This document shows, one piece after another, positions 59,466-64,000 of a DNA stretch of 64,000 bases. The notes beneath the pieces are model-generated. The model made no database searches and was not told the origin of the DNA. It was given only the letters and a program-made list of their open reading frames with translations. The stretch is taken from NCBI RefSeq assembly GCF_000975115.1, contig NZ_BBRE01000002.1, positions 310,001-374,000 on the forward strand, given 5' to 3'. Each line of letters opens with the position of its first letter. Positions within the stretch are counted from its first letter, which is position 1. This DNA is from Demequina oxidasica (GTDB lineage Bacteria; Actinomycetota; Actinomycetes; Actinomycetales; Demequinaceae). The position numbers and the translations under genes were made by a program.

Positions 59466-61343
59466 GTGCGACAGTTTCTCGAAAGGCTCAAGGCTCTCGT
59501 CTTCGGACGACCCATCGCGACTGACCGCGCGCGCCCAATTATTTTGCGGACGCGACTGGCACTTCCAGTGTTCGGCGCGGGCATCGTTTCCGCCGTGGCC
59601 TATGCGCCCGATGCGGTTCTCGATGCGCTCCGACGAGGCAGTCAGCAGAGTGCGATGCTCGCCATGGCAATCGGCGTGTTGGCGATCCTGTTGCTCCTGG
59701 GATTTGCCTATCGCTCCAACGTTCACCAGCGCCCCGACGAATTGGGCGATTACGGCCTGGTTCGCGACAAACTGGGCGCGCAGGCCGGCGTCATTACCGG
59801 ATCCGCGCTGCTCATTGACTATCTATTCACCGTAGCTGTCTCTGTCGCAGCGCTCGCGCACTTCCTGCGCTACCTGGTGCCGTGGGCAAACGACTGGCAC
59901 ACCGTGATCGCCGTGGGCGCCATCGGATTGATGACCCTCGCGGCGTTGAGAGGGATCCGTGACCGTGCCCGCATCCTGCTGCTCGTGTTCTTTGGTTTCC
60001 TTGCCATCATCGCACTCGTGGTGACGTTCGGGATTGTGCGCCACACGGACTCCATCCTCGCCCCCATCGAGGCTGCAGCACCCACCACCATGACCGTACT
60101 TTTCGCGTACGCCGGCGCCATCGCCTCCGGTGCGGTGATGGTGACTGGAATCGAGCACCTCGCCTCGGCGGGGCCGTATCACGCCGAGCCCCGCGGCAAG
60201 CGAGCCGGCAGGACTTTGCTGATTGCTGTGGCGGCGGCGGGAGCCGCCTTCTTTGGTGTCTCATGGCTGGTGTGGTCGTACCGCGTAACCGGCTGGACCG
60301 ATGGTCCGGTGCTGCTGCAAGCCGCCGAACGTGCCTTCGGCTCAACGTGGGTGCTGTGGATCGTCGCCCTTGCTGCCGTGGCAATCCTGTACGCCGCGGC
60401 ATCGGCCGTCTTCAAACGTTTCGCTAATCTGACCTCACTGTTGGCGCGCGACTCTTACCTTCCCCGCCAGCTCGCGACGCGCAATGACCGGCTGGTCTTC
60501 CGTGGCAGCGTGTTGCTGGTCGGCGTGCTATCCGCGATCCTGGTGATTGCCGTCGACGCTCGCCTCGATCAACTCATTCACATGTATGTGATCGGCGTTT
60601 TCACCTCGATTGTGCTGAGCCAGCTCGCCATGGTGAAGCTATTCGACGGCAAGCTCGCGCTGGAACCGGCTGGCAAGGCGCGCACGCGGATGGCGTTCAC
60701 TCGTGTCCTTCACTGGGTGGCGACAGTCGTAGCGGCGACCGTGCTCGCAGTGGTCGCGATCTTTAACTTCCTCAACGGCGCCTGGGTGGCGTTGCTGCTG
60801 ATCGTGGTCCTCGTCGTCATGATGCGGGCTATCAAGAGTCACTACAGCCATGTCGCTGCCGACCTCAAGATCGTGCCAGGCGACCACACCTCGGCGCTTC
60901 CGAGTGCTACCCACGGGATCGTGCTCGTGACCCAACTGAATCGGCCCGTCCTGCGCACGCTCGCCTACGCGAAGGCCGCGCGCCACTCGTCGCTCGAGGC
61001 AGTCTCTGTCCGCGTGGAGGCGAACGCCGCGACGGAACTGCAGAATTCGTGGGGCAAGCTCACCGCCGGAGTTCCGCTGGTGATCCTCGATTCCCCGTAC
61101 CGCGACGTAGTGGGGCCAGTCATGGAATACGTCCGTTCCATTCACCGCGACAGCCCTCGCGATGTGGTGGTGGTGTACGTGCCTGAGTTCATCGTGGGAC
61201 GCTGGTGGGAGCGATTCCTGCACAACCGGTCGACGGTACGCCTGCGGTCGCTGCTCTTGCACATGCCGGGTGTGGTGGTTGCCGCCGTGCCCTGGCACCT
61301 TGAATCAGCGCAAAGTGCGCGCGAAGACGCCCAACGCGGCTAG
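59466..61343 (+). CDS. APC-superfamily K+ transporter (KimA-like)
   Basis: A 625-residue transporter. Twelve hydrophobic helices (about 35-450) have the APC layout with SAVAYAPDAVLDAL and a DELGDYGLVRDKLGAQAG segment as in KimA/YdaO-type proteins. The C-terminal soluble domain (about 455-620: HGIVLVTQLNRPVLRTLAYA, VVVVYVPEFIVGRWWE) is the USP-like regulatory domain seen in KimA. High-affinity K+ uptake is inferred from that fold and from the divergent TrkA-type regulators. I use GTG 59466 rather than a TTG three codons upstream. Confidence 0.85.
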   Translation: MRQFLERLKALVFGRPIATDRARPIILRTRLALPVFGAGIVSAVAYAPDAVLDALRRGSQQSAMLAMAIGVLAILLLLGFAYRSNVHQRPDELGDYGLVRDKLGAQAGVITGSALLIDYLFTVAVSVAALAHFLRYLVPWANDWHTVIAVGAIGLMTLAALRGIRDRARILLLVFFGFLAIIALVVTFGIVRHTDSILAPIEAAAPTTMTVLFAYAGAIASGAVMVTGIEHLASAGPYHAEPRGKRAGRTLLIAVAAAGAAFFGVSWLVWSYRVTGWTDGPVLLQAAERAFGSTWVLWIVALAAVAILYAAASAVFKRFANLTSLLARDSYLPRQLATRNDRLVFRGSVLLVGVLSAILVIAVDARLDQLIHMYVIGVFTSIVLSQLAMVKLFDGKLALEPAGKARTRMAFTRVLHWVATVVAATVLAVVAIFNFLNGAWVALLLIVVLVVMMRAIKSHYSHVAADLKIVPGDHTSALPSATHGIVLVTQLNRPVLRTLAYAKAARHSSLEAVSVRVEANAATELQNSWGKLTAGVPLVILDSPYRDVVGPVMEYVRSIHRDSPRDVVVVYVPEFIVGRWWERFLHNRSTVRLRSLLLHMPGVVVAAVPWHLESAQSAREDAQRG

Positions 61344-61357
61344 GAACGAGACACTAC

Positions 61358-62575
61358 GTGAGCACCATTCGACTGACCATTGGCAGCCCCGCGCACGGAG
61401 GCCACTGTGTCGCCCGGCACGATGGCCGGGTCATCTTTGTGCGCCACACGTTGCCGGGCGAGGTGGTCGAGGCGGAACTCACCGAGTCCGCTGACGATGC
61501 CACGTTCTGGCGAGCCGATGCTGTGGAGATTTTGGAGGCGTCGCCCGATCGCGTTGCCTCCGTCTGGGCAGAGGCGGGGCCTGGTGGTGTCGGTGGGGGA
61601 GAGCTGGCACACGTCTCGCTTGAGGGCCAGCGCGCCTGGAAGTTTGCTGTCGTGAAGGAATCCTTCGAGCGTTTCGCGAACCAAGATTTCCCCGGGGTCG
61701 TGAGCGCCGCACCCAGCGACGCCGAGCGCGGCGGACTCGGGTGGCGCACCCGGGTGGGCGCCATCGGTGACGTTGAGGGACGCGCTGCGATGCACCCGTT
61801 CCGCTCCAAGTCGATCGCCACACTGACCGCAATGCCGCTCGCAGTACCCGCCGCCGAAGAGGCACTGCTGAACCAACGCTTCCCGGGTGGAAGCAAGATT
61901 CAGGTAGTGGTGCCGGCCGACGGCGAGGCTCGCACCCTCGTAGACGGCGTGCGCTGGAACGGCGGCCGGCGCGACAAGCGAGACAACGCACCCGCGAGCG
62001 TGAACGAGCGAGTCACCGTTGACGGACAGACGTACGAGTACCGCGTGGCGACCGGTGGCTTCTGGCAGGTACACACGGACGCCCCCGAAACCATGATTCG
62101 CGAAGTGCTGCGCCGGGTGGGTGACGCCCCCGCAGCGTGGGATCTATACGCCGGTGCCGGACTATTCTCGCTTGCGCTCGCGACGGCGGGCAAGCGTGTC
62201 ATCTCGGTCGAGGAGGACGAGACCGCGTCCAAGAACGCGCGCCGGAACCTGCACAGTTTTGAGGGTGCGACGGTGCTCAACGGAGATGTGCGCAAGACGT
62301 TGTCCGCGTCCCTGACCGATCCTGCTCTCGCGCTCGGTGACGACGCAGCCGTCGTGCTGGACCCGCCGCGATCGGGAGCCGGCAAGGCGACTATTGAGCG
62401 CATCGTCGACCTGAACGCCGCCCGAATTGTGTACGTGGCTTGCGACCCCGTCGCGTTGGCCCGCGACACGGCGTTGCTTGCGGAGCGCGGCTACGTATTG
62501 GCCGGTGCTGAGGCATTTGATCTGTTCCCCATGACTCACCACATCGAGGCGATTGCGACGTTTGAACGGTCGTAG
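61358..62575 (+). CDS. TrmA/RlmCD-family uracil-5 RNA methyltransferase
   Basis: A 405-residue SAM-dependent m5U methyltransferase. It has an N-terminal TRAM domain (about 1-60, GSPAHGGHCVARHDGRVIFVRH) and a catalytic domain with the SAM site DLYAGAGLFSLALA, LDPPRSGAG, the nucleophile Cys in YVACDPVALARD and the closing FDLFPMTHHIEAIA. Only four cysteine-poor regions precede the catalytic domain and I see no 4Fe-4S motif, so it resembles the cluster-free form. The target could be tRNA U54 or 23S rRNA. It follows the K+ transporter by 14 bp in the same operon. Confidence 0.9.
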   Translation: MSTIRLTIGSPAHGGHCVARHDGRVIFVRHTLPGEVVEAELTESADDATFWRADAVEILEASPDRVASVWAEAGPGGVGGGELAHVSLEGQRAWKFAVVKESFERFANQDFPGVVSAAPSDAERGGLGWRTRVGAIGDVEGRAAMHPFRSKSIATLTAMPLAVPAAEEALLNQRFPGGSKIQVVVPADGEARTLVDGVRWNGGRRDKRDNAPASVNERVTVDGQTYEYRVATGGFWQVHTDAPETMIREVLRRVGDAPAAWDLYAGAGLFSLALATAGKRVISVEEDETASKNARRNLHSFEGATVLNGDVRKTLSASLTDPALALGDDAAVVLDPPRSGAGKATIERIVDLNAARIVYVACDPVALARDTALLAERGYVLAGAEAFDLFPMTHHIEAIATFERS

Positions 62576-62599
62576 CCGGGCATAGTTGGCCGCAAAAAA

Positions 62600-62633
62600 C
62601 GCTGCCTTCATCCAGATAGGATGGATGGCAGCG
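62600..62633 (+). promoter_or_regulatory. Stem-loop just upstream of the aconitase gene
   Basis: CGCTGCC/GGCAGCG (62600-62606, 62627-62633) encloses CATCC-AGATA-GGATG with a small internal loop. It ends 9 nt before the GGAGGA ribosome binding site. It has no 3' U tract, but AAAAAA lies 5' of it. It could be a terminator of the preceding operon or an mRNA leader structure. Confidence 0.45.
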
Positions 62634-62651
62634 AACTAAACGGAGGAAGAC

Positions 62652-64000
62652 ATGAGCGAGAACACACTCGGAGCTAAGGCCACGCTGGACGTGGAAGGTA
62701 AGGAATACGAGATTTACCGGCTGAATGCGGTGCCGGGGCTCGAGAAGTTGCCCTACTCGCTCAAGGTTCTCGCTGAGGCACTCCTGCGCACCGAGGACGG
62801 TGCGAACATCACAGCCGAGCACGTCCAGGCGCTTGCCGAGTGGGACCCCAAGGCCAACCCAGATACCGAAATACAGTTCACCCCCGCACGTGTGGTCATG
62901 CAGGACTTCACTGGCGTTCCTTGTGTCGTCGACCTAGCAACCATGCGCGAGGCCGTCGCGGAACTTGGCGGCGACCCCACCATCATCAACCCGCTCGCGC
63001 CGGCAGAGATGGTCATCGACCACTCCGTGGTTATTGACGTCTTTGGCCGTAGCGACGCGCTTCAGCGCAACACCGACAAGGAATACGAGCGCAACCGTGA
63101 GCGCTACCAGTTCCTGCGTTGGGGTCAGACCGCGTTCGACAATTTCAAGGTGGTCCCCCCGGGAACCGGAATCGTCCACCAGGTCAACCTGGAGCACCTC
63201 GCGCGCGGCGTGATGACGGCTGACGTTGACGGCGTGACCAGGGCCTACCCTGACTCCTGCGTCGGTACCGACTCGCACACCACCATGATCAACGGCCTGG
63301 GCGTCCTGGGTTGGGGTGTGGGTGGCATCGAGGCCGAGGCTGCAATGCTCGGCCAGCCCGTCTCCATGCTGATTCCCAAGGTTGTCGGCTTCAAGCTCAG
63401 CGGAAAGATTCCCGCGACGGCCACTGCCACCGACGTGGTGCTGACCATCACGCAGATGCTCCGCGAGCACGGCGTAGTCGGTAAGTTCGTCGAATTCTAC
63501 GGGGAGGGCGTGGGGGCTGTCCCGCTCGCCAACCGCGCCACCATCGGCAACATGTCTCCCGAGTTCGGCTCGACCGCCGCAATGTTCCCCATCGACGGCG
63601 TCACGATCGACTACCTGAAGCTCACCGGTCGGTCCGATGACCAGGTCGCGCTCGTCGAGGCGTACGCCAAGGAACAGGGCATGTGGCACGACCCGTCCGC
63701 GGACGGCTACGTCGAGCCAGTGTTCTCCGAGTACCTCGAACTGGATCTTGGCACCGTTGTGCCGTCCATCGCCGGACCCAAGCGCCCGCAGGACCGCATC
63801 GAACTCACCGACGCGAAGAACTCGTTCGGCCACGCGGTGCTGAACTACGCCAAGCACGAGGCTCAGGAGACCCGCGGCCTCGATGAGTCGGTAGAGGAGA
63901 CGTTCCCCGCATCGGACCCGATCGCAGCAGAGGCTCACGCGGGCGACGAGCCGGAACCGCGCGATCCCCGCGAGGGTGTCCCGGCTGGCCGTCCGAGCAA
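62652..64000 (+). CDS. acnA: Aconitate hydratase A, partial (5' part)
   Basis: Isomerises citrate to isocitrate in the TCA cycle with a 4Fe-4S cluster. The first 449 codons are in the window and the frame is open to the end. The N-terminus has [27 protein letters not shown], and the substrate-site [27 protein letters not shown] (signature for the AcnA/IRP branch). [13 protein letters not shown] and [16 protein letters not shown] also match. The cluster cysteine motifs lie beyond the edge. The segment near 425-449 ([20 protein letters not shown]) is the acidic insertion typical of actinobacterial aconitases. ATG 62652 follows GGAGGA. Confidence 0.96.
   Translation, partial: MSENTLGAKATLDVEGKEYEIYRLNAVPGLEKLPYSLKVLAEALLRTEDGANITAEHVQALAEWDPKANPDTEIQFTPARVVMQDFTGVPCVVDLATMREAVAELGGDPTIINPLAPAEMVIDHSVVIDVFGRSDALQRNTDKEYERNRERYQFLRWGQTAFDNFKVVPPGTGIVHQVNLEHLARGVMTADVDGVTRAYPDSCVGTDSHTTMINGLGVLGWGVGGIEAEAAMLGQPVSMLIPKVVGFKLSGKIPATATATDVVLTITQMLREHGVVGKFVEFYGEGVGAVPLANRATIGNMSPEFGSTAAMFPIDGVTIDYLKLTGRSDDQVALVEAYAKEQGMWHDPSADGYVEPVFSEYLELDLGTVVPSIAGPKRPQDRIELTDAKNSFGHAVLNYAKHEAQETRGLDESVEETFPASDPIAAEAHAGDEPEPRDPREGVPAGRPS

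Overview
The window is a gene-dense, high-GC chromosomal segment of an actinomycete. The supporting evidence is a branched aa3/bcc respiratory cluster with a di-haem QcrC and an actinobacterial CtaF; conserved actinobacterial families (SepH, DUF4193, DUF3043, DUF3159, DUF4192, DUF5998, an Rv2175c-type protein, CeoB/CeoC); a class II DAHP synthase; and many leaderless genes whose -10 box lies 6-8 nt before the start codon. A very large secreted GH10 xylanase, the presence of topoisomerase IV and the gene orders suggest Micrococcales, perhaps near Cellulomonas/Demequina. That placement is inference. I see no phage, IS element, CRISPR array, tRNA or rRNA.

Layout. 1-9.1 kb: pyrD, a TDT-family transporter divergent from a LysR regulator, an aldo/keto reductase, DUF3043, nadA, a degenerate glycerate-kinase-like gene, an A-type Fe-S carrier (erpA) and a cysteine-desulfurase-like gene that lacks the PLP lysine. 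9.1-18 kb: the respiratory block, ctaC-ctaD-ctaF on plus and ctaE-qcrC-qcrA-qcrB on minus, with a K+ channel and sodA between them. 18-24 kb: a pseudo-receiver protein, trpD and the 1406-residue xylanase with a sortase-like C-terminal signal. 24-32.4 kb: an exonuclease/GIY-YIG fusion, a small Cys-rich protein, a long-chain acyl-CoA synthetase, glucokinase, an acyltransferase, PPi-dependent phosphofructokinase and DAHP synthase. 32.5-37.4 kb: PknL-type kinase with PASTA repeats, a LysM/transglycosylase protein, an Rv2175c-like protein and a polyprenyl synthase. 37.5-51.4 kb: DUF4192, the principal sigma factor, a TspO-like protein, an EamA exporter, parE, a CHRD-like surface protein, a sortase, a ThrE-type exporter and parC. 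51.5-62.6 kb: DUF5998, a phosphodiesterase-like protein, an ABC ATPase, sepH, an inositol-phosphatase-family gene, DUF4193, dut, an OB-fold protein, DUF3159, ceoC/ceoB, a KimA-like K+ transporter and a TrmA-like methyltransferase. The window ends inside aconitase.

Most of this is conserved core. The unusual parts are: (i) many leaderless starts, including a six-codon leaderless upstream ORF that overlaps the lysR start; (ii) three catalytically degraded proteins (glycerate kinase-like, cysteine desulfurase-like, receiver-like) close to the respiratory/Fe-S block; (iii) a sortase without an obvious catalytic arginine next to a probable surface protein; (iv) predicted operators: an MtrA-type GTAAC-N4-GTAAC box before the LysM gene, a SigR-like promoter before sigA, and TTTCGA repeats before the xylanase; and (v) a K+ homeostasis unit in which ceoBC and a KimA-like transporter diverge from adjacent leaderless promoters.

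All gene functions are from family recognition by eye. No alignment or database search was run.
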